DNA of 64,000 nucleotides, taken from Todiramphus chloris collaris (taxonomy: Eukaryota; Chordata; Aves; Coraciiformes; Alcedinidae). Below are positions 15,101 through 25,262 of this stretch, one piece after another. The stretch's first letter is position 1. Every line of letters begins with the position of its first letter. The position numbers and the translations under genes are program-made. The DNA lies in assembly GCA_025345505.1 (NCBI GenBank), contig JANVCC010000062.1, forward strand, positions 12,140,712-12,204,711. The letters run 5' to 3'. The notes beneath the pieces were generated by a model, which had not been told where the DNA came from, ran no database searches, and worked only from the letters and a program-made list of their open reading frames with translations.

Positions 15101-16546
15101 GCAAGATAATGCCAGTTTGCAGAACAGCTAGAAGTGGCCAATTTAAAATCCAATTTACAAGTCTTTCCAATTTTTCTTTTCTTATAAAGGAAAACAAAAG
15201 CCAAACAACCCTTGAATAAAAGCATGCTTACAAAGGGAAAATGCACTGAGGTGACTGGTACAGATGCAGTCATTTACTGAGTCCAGGCCTTAATTCAGTA
15301 CAGGAATGGATCCACACAGCTTAGCAGAAAAGCTCTACCTCTTCAGTAAACTATTAGATCAGGTATATTTTGTTAGCAGAGATGACTTCTAGGGGCTCAC
15401 TAATTAGGCAGTGCCCTAACACGTAACAAGATCATCATCATGCTTCTAACTTGTTACAGTTCAATACTAAAATAAGTGCAGAACACGTCTCCAGTGTCCA
15501 AAGGAGTGAGACGGCTTTCTCTGTTCAACTAAGTTATATAAATTGAAGGCAAGAGGAGAAAATTAGTGCAAAAAGGGCTGATTTTTTCACCCCTTCCCTC
15601 AAACTGCCTGATAATCCTTTTCCTGCAAAGGGTTGCCGTGCTCCACAAGCGGATCCAGGAGACCAAGTTACATGAATACTGCTCTCCTCCTTCAACACAA
15701 AGTCACCCTCACGAATTACTTTCACCCACCCCCAAGGCTGTATTCAGACTGAGACGTGTCAGAAGACCTAAAATATACAGTCTTCTGGACTTTGCCTTGG
15801 TGACAGTAACCTCCACTCACAGGATGGTAGGATGCGATGGAGGGCAAATAACGTTTAGGAGTGACGGAGAACAGGTAATGTGCAGAAGAGATGGAACACA
15901 GTAGCCACTTTGAGAGTGATCATCAGCGTTCACCCACATTATCACAATCACAGTGCTGTCTAAGGAGGTCTGTACCTAGCCTTCCCCATTTAGCCCCCTC
16001 CACCCATGGGAAAGCACTCTATCCCTTCCTTCAGCTCTGCCAACACAATCTCATTACAGTGCAGCCCCAAGTTTGACATGTTCACAGATGGAGAGAAGGT
16101 CGTTACACTTAACCCTGATCGCTTTGCTGATCACAGCAAATCCAGATTTGAGAGCAATGCCAGAGAATCAATGTTCCTCACTGTCCAACTACTGCTTAAG
16201 TTACACAGTGAAGCCATCTCATGACATCAAACCATCAATTGTCATTCTACAATTTAAGACACATTACTTCAAGAGTTAATAACGAGGGAGTACAAGTCAG
16301 CAGAAGCTAGATCACAAAAAGTGACAGCTGTATTTACATCCCCTCTTACATATATAAATTCAGGCCCTTCCCACCACAGTGAAAAAGCTTGCATACAATA
16401 TTTCTGGTCAACTTCAAGGACATATAATCTGGTTTCCCAGAGAGCAATCAGGCCAAATCTTATACCACATCCATGGGTGGATAACTTTTTAGATTATATC
16501 TGAGCAAATTTCAGCATTATGTTATTACAGAAAAGCCAATTAAGGG

Positions 16547-16612
16547 AAAAAACCAAAACAAAACAACCCAACAACAAAAATACAAAATCCTCCCCAAAAA
16601 ACACAAAAAGGT
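16547..16612. repeat. A/C-rich low-complexity tract
   Basis: Irregular AAAAC and AACCC words without a fixed period, in TBC1D9 intron 1. It resembles the larger tracts at 27328, 33048 and 40674. Confidence 0.75.
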
Positions 16613-18647
16613 TGTTTGTTCTCCTGTTTCATTACTTTCAACCAGATAACCTCCAACTCTGTCACAAGAGCTGTACTATTACCATCTACAGAACTTCTAT
16701 TTCAGCAGATGTATTTCTTCCAAACCTTAAGGATCAGCTCTATCCCTCATACCCTGCTTTTAACCAGTCTTAACTACCAAGAACAACTCATTAGCTTCTT
16801 TCACCCGCCTCGGTCCTCAATGGGCAGATCACAGCTGCTGGAGCAACCACTGTAAAATTCCAGTATTTCTGTGAAAAATAAATAATATTAAGTTCCATGT
16901 ATTGCTGTGCCTACCAAGCTGGGAGTGGCCTGGACACTCTACATCCCTTTCTTACTTCCTCTCCCACCTTTTGTTGACCACTGTGTCAAAAAACCATGTC
17001 CTAAGATGACACAGTATCAACATAAAATAATGGATATGCTGCACAAAAACCTAAATTCCAAGGGGGCTGGGAAATGCAGAAATGAAAACAGAATATTTCT
17101 GTATTCTGAACTCCTACCAAATGCTGCCAGCTTATCTCACCTCCAGAAAATAACTAGAGTGCATGGTTATGAACTATTCCCACCCAAGGACTAGACTGTC
17201 AGAATCCATCTCTCCAACTGGACAGTGGTACCGACAATTCGCCTATTACACATACAACTGCGGGAAGGCTTAGATACACATGCACTGCTGAAGAACAGTT
17301 TGAACTGGTTGAAGAGAAAATGCAAATTCTCTCAACATTTCCCTATTAACCGAAAAGTGTTTGAAAAATCCTATCTCAACCAATCTCCAATTCAAAGATA
17401 ACAAAGCCACAAAGATACAAGAATGCCTTATCACATCTCCTACAGTAAGAGGAAGAAATCCATGAGAGGCCAGAAGGGTAATCCATAAAAGGAGAGTCTG
17501 CAAAGAATTTGGCAGTAAATACAGCAAGGGGTCTGGACTTTTGAAGCAAGACATGCTTTTTATGGATTTACCTACACTGCTCATAATTCAAAAGAGATAA
17601 AAATAAAAATATTTAAAGAAAAAAAATCTACAGCCTATGTGGAGCAGCTGCTGGTCACTTCCCATGCAAGAATAAGGTAGTTTATCAACACAGAACAGTG
17701 AAGATCTCAAGAGTCTACGTAAAACACCCACTTTAAAGTGGTGCGTGAGTTTAGATTATAAATTGTTTACAAGTCCATAGAGCATTCAAATGTTGAAGAA
17801 GCTCTTAATCTCCTGGTCAATACACACAAGACCTTGAACCAAACACTGATGTATCCATATGTTTATTCTGGTTAGCCTGAAGAGCTAGGTGCAGCTCAAA
17901 TAGGCAAGGTACAAACCACAGCTTTCTGGAGAACCAGTTTGACTATTTTCTGCCAATTCAAGAAGGACCAGTGGTAACACCATCAGGTTCTGTATTCCCA
18001 GTTTCACACAGATGCGTATACGCTGCCTAAAAATGATGGAAGGTCTCAACCAAATGTCTACAGACTGTATTATAGAGATCAAGATGCATATGACCCAAAC
18101 ACGTACACAAGCGTCTCCACCTGCCAGCAGTTTAACACAAAGCATTCAGGGAAGAAACCTGACAAGGACATCCTGAAGAAAACCTGTTTTCACAGTGTAT
18201 GTTTGTAAATTAGAACTCAGTTTCATTTTAAACAACGCGTGTTAAGAGGTTCAGGAGGAAAACCCTCCGAGAATCTGAGCAAGTCACACCCTGATGCACG
18301 AAGGCACCGGGCACCGGTGATCTCACAGCGCGTAAACCCTCACGGACACCTTGGCGTGTTCCCGGCGGCCCAACCAGGTGCCCGGGCCCCCGCACAGCGC
18401 CGTGCGAGGAGGCAGCAGCCACCGCCCCCGGCCACGCCAGGGACGCCGCGTTCCCCCCCGGCACGGCGGCCCCGCACCGCCCGGAAAGGCGGCGAAGGGG
18501 AGGGGAAAGGGTCCCCTCCGCAGCCTGCCCGCGGCTGTCGCCGCCCGAGGGCCGTTATCGCTCCGGCCACCGCGGGGGAACCGCCGGGGGACCGGGCGCG
18601 AAGCGCGGCGCCGCCCCACCCTCCCCAGTCACCGCCGCCGCCCTTAC

Positions 18648-18774
18648 CGGCCAGTCCCCCGCCGCCGCCATCGCCTCCGTGCCCCTTCCTCCTCTGGAGG
18701 ATGAAGTAGGGGTTGGCCCGCTCCGTCACCCACAGGGCGTTCGCCAGCAGCACCTCCTCGGGGTTCACCCACAT
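18648..18774 (-). CDS. TBC1D9: TBC1D9 exon 1, coding part (start of the protein)
   Basis: Encodes the first 42 residues of TBC1D9, a TBC/GRAM-domain protein of the Rab GTPase-activating family, plus one base of codon 43. The reading starts [15 protein letters not shown] and continues with [16 protein letters not shown], the family's conserved amino terminus, then a glycine-rich run. The ATG at 18774 is fixed by an in-frame TGA four codons upstream (18784-18786) and has A at -3. The exon ends in phase 1 at a GTAAGG donor, the GT being at 18646-18647. Joined to the exon at 5200-5310, the split codon gives Gly and the family's G-LLVGTLD junction. The paralogue TBC1D9B is very similar here, but [11 protein letters not shown] and the neighbouring RNF150 favour TBC1D9. 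The GRAM, TBC and EF-hand regions lie beyond the left edge. The 5' UTR extends to higher coordinates inside the CpG island; its start cannot be read. Confidence 0.95.
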
Positions 18775-19036
18775 GCTCCCGGCTCAGACAAAGGCCGGCC
18801 CGACGGACCGGCCGCCTGCGGGGCGCGGTGACTCACTCACGCACGCACCGCCCGCATCAGACGCCGGCGTGCCCGGCCGCCGCGGCGGACGGCGCAGCTC
18901 CGCGGGCACCGGCGGGCGCAGGGCGGAGAGGCGGCCGCCGCATGCCCCTGGCGGGTCCCGCCGCCGGGCGCGGAGGGGCTGCCGCAGCACGCAAGGGCGG
19001 CGGCGGCCCCGGCAGCACCCGCCGCAGCGGCAGCAG

Positions 19037-19044
19037 TGACATCA
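19037..19044 (+). promoter_or_regulatory. CRE/AP-1-like octamer
   Basis: TGACATCA, one base from the palindromic CRE TGACGTCA, about 260 bases upstream of the TBC1D9 ATG. It is a single match, so binding is possible but unproven. Confidence 0.3.
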
Positions 19045-19206
19045 GCGAGCGGCCGGCCCGGCCCCGGCCCCGCAGCGCGCTCTCCTCCCCGCACAAAGAC
19101 GGCGGGAGCCGCCGGGCACCCGCACCCCGCGCGCCGCCGCTCGCTCTGCCTGTCGGGGCCGGGGGAAGGGGAACGCGCTCCGCGCTCCCGGCACCTGCGC
19201 GCACGG

Positions 19207-19216
19207 GGGGGCGGGG
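19207..19216 (+). promoter_or_regulatory. GC box (Sp/KLF-type site)
   Basis: GGGGCGGGGC, the Sp1/KLF consensus, about 430 bases upstream of the TBC1D9 ATG within the CpG island. Such sites are frequent by chance in GC-rich DNA, so function is inferred only. Confidence 0.4.
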
Positions 19217-19410
19217 CCGCCGTGAGCGGGGAAGGGCCGGTGCTGCCTGCGGGGGGCCGCCTGCCCGTCCTTCCCCTGTCCGTCCTTCCCCCAGCGTGTC
19301 GGGGAGCCGCCCCCTCAGCAGCCATCGCTAGCTGGGCCCCCGTCCCTGGAACTGACCTGCAGAGTCACGGGGAGGGGCGGGCTGAAGATGGTAGGGGTTT
19401 CAGGTTGAAA

Positions 19411-19474
19411 AGATTTAGGACAAGGGGAAACGGCCTCGAGTTGTGCCGGCAGAAGTTTAAGTTTGATATTAGAA
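19411..19474 (+). mobile_element. CR1 LINE, left part of an interrupted copy
   Basis: Carries the CR1 GACAAGGGGAAACGGCCTC block and then the TTTGATATTAGAA block just before the CR1 3' region. It breaks at about 19474, where a second CR1 in reverse orientation begins; the same element resumes at about 19803. Confidence 0.75.
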
Positions 19475-19798
19475 CGACAGCTTCATCTAGGTTGCGAAAG
19501 ACCTTCTAGGTCAGAGTCCAACCATTAACCCTGCCCTACATGTGCACTGTTAGACCCTGTCCCTCAGCACCACATCTACACAGCTGTGAAACACAGCGAG
19601 GGATGGTGGCTCTACCACTTCCCTGGGCAGCCTCTTCCAGGGCTTGACAACCCTTTCCATGAAAAAAAGTCTTCCTCATGTCCAAACTAAACCTCCCCCA
19701 GTGCAACTTGAAGCTGTTTCCTCTCATCGTCTCACTTGTTACTTGGGAGAAGAGGCCAGCGCACACCTTGCTGCAACCTTTCTGGGAGCTGTAGGAAG
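19475..19798 (-). mobile_element. CR1 LINE inserted inside another CR1
   Basis: Reverse-orientation CR1 3' region: a GGTCAGAGTCCAACCAT tail, CTGGGCAGCCTCTTCCAGGG, AAAAAGTCTTCCTCATGTCC, and TTACTTGGGAGAAGAGGCC further on. It interrupts a plus-strand CR1. Exact ends are uncertain by a few bases. Confidence 0.8.
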
Positions 19799-19802
19799 CA
19801 AA

Positions 19803-20010
19803 AGGAAAAAATTCTTCACTGGAAGGGTTGTCAAGCCTGGGCCCAAGCTGCCCAGGGCAGTGGAGGAGTCACCATCCCTGGAGGGATTTCAAAGCCATGG
19901 AGATGCAGTGCTGAGGGGGATGGTTTAGCAGTGACCTGACAGTGCTAGGCTAACAGTTGGACACCATGCTCTTAAAGATCTTTTCCAGCCTATACAATTC
20001 TATGATTCTG
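19803..20010 (+). mobile_element. CR1 LINE, right part of the interrupted copy, with 3' terminus
   Basis: Resumes with the AAAATTCTTCACTGGAAGGG block, continues through AAGCTGCCCAGGGCAGTGGA and CCATCCCTGGAGGGATTTCA, and ends with the CR1 terminus ACAATTCTATGATTCTG. With 19411-19474 it forms one older CR1. Confidence 0.85.
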
Positions 20011-20887
20011 TTTGTCCCTTTCCTCCTGTGGCTCAGAGAAAACTGTACAATTGGGCATTGAAAGGAAGCGAGGTCTCTGGCCTCAACTTCGCAGGAAGCC
20101 ATCCACAGGAGATGGTGGGACTGCTCTCTTGCCGCAGCCCCTCTTTACATACCTCTTCTCTGCTGTGCCCAAGGCCATGCTGGAAGATCATCTCTGCTGC
20201 TGAAGTCCACACTGTTCCTGCCACCTAAGACTTGGGGCCTGAAAAGCCCTAAAGTAAACTGGTATGTTTGGCAGGTATGCCAAGCACACTGGGGGCACAG
20301 GGTAGTATATATAGGTAATACTGGTTTTGTGCTTATTTCTGAGGGACCAGGAAAGTCCTGGACTCACTAGCCTCCCTTTAGCCAGAAAACTGGTACTATC
20401 TGATCAGATATTAAAGATGTTGAGAGGAATAAGTTAAACCCCAAATAAAATATTAAAACTGTGTTCCAAGCACAAACTTCTCCTTACACAGGCCACAGAT
20501 TTCCAGTGGAGTTGAGCTTTTCGTCAGCTGTTGCTGGCATGGCGCAGATAACTACTGCTCGTCATGTGGAGACGGACATGTAGTCATTGGAGAAATGACT
20601 CTTGTCTGAGGTAGCAGTCATGTGGCTGTTACTGTGTAGGTGAGAAGTTCAAGAGAGGGAAGTGACTATCTCTGATGAATGCTTAAAACTTGACAGTACT
20701 GCTCCCAGTTCCACTGCACCATGGGGAATGCTCATCGTTGTCACTAAGGTGGGCAACTAAAATTTGAATGGGGATGCAGAAGAGCTTCTGAACCCCTTCC
20801 AAATTTATCGCAGGATTAGATTGCTTTGAGTTTTAGTGTTGTCGAAATGACCTCACCCTTTTAACTGGATGGGGTTTTTTTAGGAGT
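20011..20887. other. Intergenic, nothing recognised
   Basis: Single-copy-looking DNA between the CR1 pair and the first solo LTR. No exon, RNA gene or repeat recognised. Confidence 0.6.
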
Positions 20888-20892
20888 AACAT
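20888..20892. repeat. Target-site duplication, left copy (AACAT)
   Basis: Exact match to the five bases directly right of the solo LTR (21683-21687). Confidence 0.85.
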
Positions 20893-21682
20893 TGTCACGG
20901 TTTAGGGTCAGGGCAGCCCCTTAGACCTACAACAGACGCTCTCTGTTAACCCCCCTCCCTCCCCAGAGGGGAAGAGAAAGGGAATAAGGGAGAGAGACTT
21001 AGCGATTAGAAAAGGAAACTACAACAGCTTTAATGAAGATGAAATTAATAATTATAAAAATGGAATCTATACAAATATATACAAAACCAGTATGGAACCC
21101 AACCCCCCTGATGGTAATTCCATCACTGTCACCACTGATGCTGTGGAGGCACCGGGGGAGTCCCAGCCTGGGCCCCGCAGCAGACGGGAGCTGTGTTCAG
21201 GAGCTGGATTCTGGTACCGGATTCAGCAACATGCAGATCGGATCGAAGGCAGAACGGACAGAGTCCTCCTTGGGTGCTCCGAGGAAGGAACCGAAAGAGG
21301 ACCTGAGCCAAGCCAAGCAAAAGCTGGCAAGGCAGTCCAAAAGGGGAGAGAAGAGCCCTCAGCTCTAGACCAGATCTGGCGTATATGGGCTGGAATCCCT
21401 CGCTGGTCAGCTTAGAGTCACCCGTCCTGTCCGCTCCTCCCTGCAGGTGCAGCCTTTCACTTCCTGCACCCCTCAGTGTGGTACACAGGACCCAGCAGTG
21501 GCCTTGGTCTGCACCCCAACCCTTGGTAGTAACTCTAAACATGAGGTGTTATCACTGCTAGAAGCAGACACTGCCTGTGAGAACAGGCTGCTACCTTCAG
21601 AAAGTGCAGTTAATTAGAAGAACCGAGCTGAAAAGTAAAATTACTGAACAAAATTAGTTCTGTTTTCACTCAAACCAGGACA
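20893..21682 (-). mobile_element. Solo LTR, ERVL-like, complete (790 bp)
   Basis: Read on the minus strand it starts TGTCCTGGTTTGAG and ends CCGTGACA, giving the TG...CA termini of a retroviral LTR. It is flanked by identical 5-bp direct repeats AACAT (20888-20892 and 21683-21687). Five bases is the duplication length typical of class III (ERVL) elements. An ATTAAA poly(A) signal lies at 21034-21029 on the minus strand. No internal gag, pol or env sequence accompanies it, so it is the product of LTR-LTR recombination. A shorter relative lies at 24599 in the opposite orientation. Confidence 0.88.
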
Positions 21683-21687
21683 AACAT
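21683..21687. repeat. Target-site duplication, right copy (AACAT)
   Basis: Exact match to the five bases directly left of the solo LTR (20888-20892). Confidence 0.85.
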
Positions 21688-24598
21688 TTAGAAAAGCTTG
21701 GAACAAGCAAGATTCTTACATCTATGAGAAGAAATTTCAATTATTTTTTTTATTATTATTTTAATTCTTTTTCTTAAACCAGCTCTAGCTGAAACCTACA
21801 TGCCAAGTAGCTTGAAAGGTAAATTCTAGCCTGGCTAAAAGTAGTGGCAAAAGTTCCCAGTAACTTCCTTTTGTAAAGACAGGGTGTTGCACACACAAGG
21901 CTCATCAATGCTCCTGTGTTGTCACAGGAGTACAGATGGCACGGCAGACCCATGATGTCACCGCTGCCAACAGCCTGCAGTAGAACCATTAAAGCCACAC
22001 CCACATTTTAGAAAGAATCACCAAATGATACTCTGCTGCCTCTGATGAAATTAATTTTCTTTCTGAACTGTGCAGTTGACCTCAAGAAGGAAGTGAACAT
22101 TGTAAGAGGGTGGGAAACTCCTCCTGCTTCCCATTCCTCGCTTGCTTTTCAACAGAGGGCACAGTTATGCAAGCAAAACTGTAAGCACTGAAAACAGCTG
22201 CCAGGCCTTATTAGGGCCAATTAGGCAGTTTCAGACGTGAGTAGGGCGACATATTATTGGTGTGAAGAACACCAAAAGCAGGATTTCTAACATCCATTCT
22301 ATTTATTTTCCATTAAGCTCTCTAGAATGTTTAAACAAAACTGGAAAGAAAATGTTATCACTCAAGTAAATGGCATTTGAAATGAGGTGATACTGTGTCT
22401 TTTTGCTGCTGTCTTGTAGATAGTATCAGGGCCTCTTCAAATGAAAACCTAATCTGCTTTCACAGTAATGAAAAACAGGTTTTGTGCTATCACAGCTAAC
22501 CTTTTTGTTGAAGACAATGAAAATATTTTCTCCTGGATGCCCATCATATATTTTTATCCCTCATGTAACGTGGTTGTGGATATGAAATCTTTTTATGAAT
22601 CTTAATGCTCCACTATAAAATTTCAAAAGTTTCTTTTGTATCATGCAGCTTGGGTACAACATGCAAAACTTCTGGCCAGTCCTGTGAATTATAATAGGAA
22701 TTTAAAAACGATCTGAAATTGAAATAAAGGAGTGATTGCCCCAACTTCTTTTGAAATATTTTGTTGAAAAAACTGTATCAGGTTGGAACCCCAGTGTGGT
22801 TTTAAAACTGAATGGTACCATTTAAAGATTTAAAACTTCAACATATGCCATTCCTTTCTGAAAAATGAATTAAAGAAATCAGGAGCAGGTATCAGTACAA
22901 ACTAAGGAGTTATTTCTTATCATGCTATATTAGAAACCATGCAGAAAGAAAATAAACATGATTCTAGAAGGACACCCATTCTGTGCAATGTCATCAGACT
23001 AACAGACAATAACAAGTACCCAAGCAGGAGAAAGATTAAATAAATCAGGTATTTCACCATTCATACTCCAGAAGAGCTTCTTACAATGAGCTTCTCTTTT
23101 TTAGATGCAGACAATAAGCATTTGCTAGCGGTTCAGGACAGCCACTCATTTGACTAGGAGCAAAGGTAAAGTATCAGGATGTCTAAAATTATCTTTGAGA
23201 AGTGCACACATTGTTCAGTTGGAGCAACAGCCATACAGGTCCTACCTGAGGACTAACCTTAGCATGGAGAAGCACTTAGCCATTGTTATCTAGAAGTTTA
23301 AAGCCTTCAACTGCTGTAAATAAATACCTTATTTGTACGTGGAGAGGTGAGTGTTTAAATTTTTCTGAGAAGTGTTTTGTCATAAATAGTATCAAAGCTT
23401 TAAAAGACTAAAGGACATTGCTGTAGATGTCAAGCAAAGTGGGAGGAAAAAAGTATGAGATTTCTCAGTGTGTTCAGCTCAAACGCCACAAACCTTCGTT
23501 TTTATATGCCTGTAACACCCTGTATTGAAGAAACCTAAAGCATTCAAAAATAATGTAACTGTTATCACACTCCTACAAGTACATATTCTGGGCACTTTTA
23601 CAGATGAACAAACTGAATCATACAAAGTGATTCTTGCTTTGGGTCATCCAGCAAGCCAGCACGTAAAGGTAATCAAATCACAGCATCCACTACCTGCAAT
23701 TCCCCACTTCCAAGCGTTAATCACAGCATCCTTCAAAGGCAGGCCCAGGGTTAGTCATTCTCACACCCTTTATCATCCCACAATAATTTTATGCTCCTTG
23801 GGTCTAGTCTCAAAAGCCGTTAAGGTTTGGTTGCGTACATGAGCCCCGTTCGTGCCGAGTGGCTGCTGCAAGATGTATGAAGGACAAGACTGAACACGTG
23901 TCAGGTCTTTACTACAAATTGGAACATGAAGCCTCTGATAGGAAAAAAATTCATTCCTATAGGATTGAGGCAGCTATTTGGTACCAGGTCACCAGATTTA
24001 CCATCCCAGGAGGACAGTGTCAAAAAGTCTCGCAAGGGAATCTACAAACAAAATATTTCAAGATGGAGGAGCGGGAGGGAAACAGAAAGAACCCCAAAAA
24101 AAGATTTACGATTTTCCTTTCTGGATTATTTCTTGCCTGTCTTGTGTGCCATAAATGAAAACATTTATCGGCTTCTGCATTACTTTAGCTTGAATGAATG
24201 GTGATTTCAAAGTAACAGGCTAGCAGCAGGTCATGCTCTTCATATCAATGTGGTGATTATTAGAAATGTCTGGCATTTCTTCCAGGTGCCTGCAGAGCAG
24301 CTCATTTTGAGGCTTGGCACTCCAGAAATGGAACAGAAGAGCAGTGTTCAAATGGTCTCAGGCATGCAGCAAGGCAGCAGGGAGAGCACCTGACCCTCTG
24401 GCAGGAGCTTTCAGCTGGGACTCTCTAATTTGCCAGCATTCACTAAGAGGCTTTTACTAAAGCTACCTTCCTACCAGAAGGTCTGTTGCAGTTGAATTCT
24501 TTCATGTTTGCGTATCCGACAGGAAACATCAACTTTAAAGATAACATCCAGTTGTCTCTTTCTCTTCCTAGAATATTTTCATCGCCTGGGAAGACTGT
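21688..24598. other. Intergenic spacer between the inverted LTRs
   Basis: AT-rich, with no mobile element or gene recognised. The 22020-22800 part has long stretches free of simple repeats, of the kind often seen in conserved noncoding DNA, but conservation cannot be judged here. Confidence 0.55.
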
Positions 24599-25262
24599 TG
24601 TCCTGGTTTGAGCTAGAACAGAACTAATTCTGTACAGTTATTTTCCAGCCAAGTCTCTTCTAAGTAACTGCACTTTCTGAAGTTAACATTGTATTTTTTG
24701 CAGACAGTGCTTCTAGAAGTGATAGTGCTTGATGTTTAGGGGTACTGCCAAGGACTGGTGTGCAGAAAGGCTCTTGCTTATGCTGGCTCCTATAGAAACC
24801 AAGGTCACTGCTAACCTTGTGTGCCATGTTGGGGGTGCAGTAAATAAAAGGCTGCACATGAGAGCAGGAGCAGACAGGACAAGTGACCCTGAACTGACCC
24901 AGGAGGGATTCCATCCCATGTACATCATATTCAGTATAAAGCTGAGGGATCACAAGGGTCGAACTTCTTCAATGGCCCGTGTCCAAGGAGGACCCTGTGC
25001 ATTTCTGAATCCAGTTCCAGAGTCCATCTCCTGAACCAGTTCCCATCTGCCTCTGAGTCTAGTGTGGGACATTCCCAGTGCCTGCTCCAAAGCACCAGTG
25101 ATGACAGTGACATAATTGCCATCAGGGGAGATGGGTTCAATAATGGTTTTCTAGATACTTGTGTAGATTTAATTTTGTTGTCATTTTCATTAAAGCTGTT
25201 TTAGTTTTATTTTCCAATCCATAAGCCTCTCTCCCTTAATCCCTTTCTCTTCGTCTTTTTTT
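24599..25262 (+). mobile_element. Truncated LTR of the same family, inverted
   Basis: Starts TGTCCTGGTTTGAG on the plus strand and stays alignable to the solo LTR at 20893-21682 (read in reverse): the AACTGCACTTTCTGAAG block, the AAAGGCTGCAC block, and the ATTAAAGCTGTT poly(A) block with ATTAAA at 25189-25194. It is shorter inside. The 3' end is lost or unrecognisable after the CTCTCTCCCTTA-CCCTTTCTCTTC stretch near 25260, where the final CCGTGACA is missing. No duplication was found for it. It is 2.9 kb from its partner in opposite orientation. Confidence 0.8.

Larger units (their letters stand above)
5311..18647 (-). other. TBC1D9: TBC1D9 intron 1 (about 13.3 kb)
   Basis: The whole first intron, from the exon 1 donor to the exon 2 acceptor. 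It is mostly AT-rich single-copy sequence. The only recognisable elements are a CR1 tail at 9120-9168, T-runs such as the T20 at 6959-6978, and an A/C-rich tract at 16547-16612. Long first introns often hold enhancers, but no element can be named from the sequence alone. No other gene, RNA gene or plausible nested coding exon was seen on either strand. Confidence 0.85.
18300..19370. promoter_or_regulatory. TBC1D9: CpG-island promoter of TBC1D9
   Basis: A sharply bounded, very GC- and CpG-rich block covers exon 1 and about 600 bases upstream of the ATG, while flanking sequence is AT-rich. No TATA box stands at a credible distance, as is usual for broad CpG-island promoters. Motifs visible by eye include a GC box (19207-19216) and a CRE/AP-1-like TGACATCA (19037-19044). 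Transcription toward TBC1D9 runs right to left. The long open frames on both strands across the island are products of GC-rich composition with few stops, not genes. Whether the island also fires in the opposite direction cannot be decided from sequence. Confidence 0.85.

Noticed and set aside
18239-19331. Several 100-170 codon open frames on both strands across the CpG island
   Set aside because: GC-rich DNA lacks stop codons in every frame. Only the frame starting at 18774 on the minus strand matches a known protein, and it stops matching at the donor.
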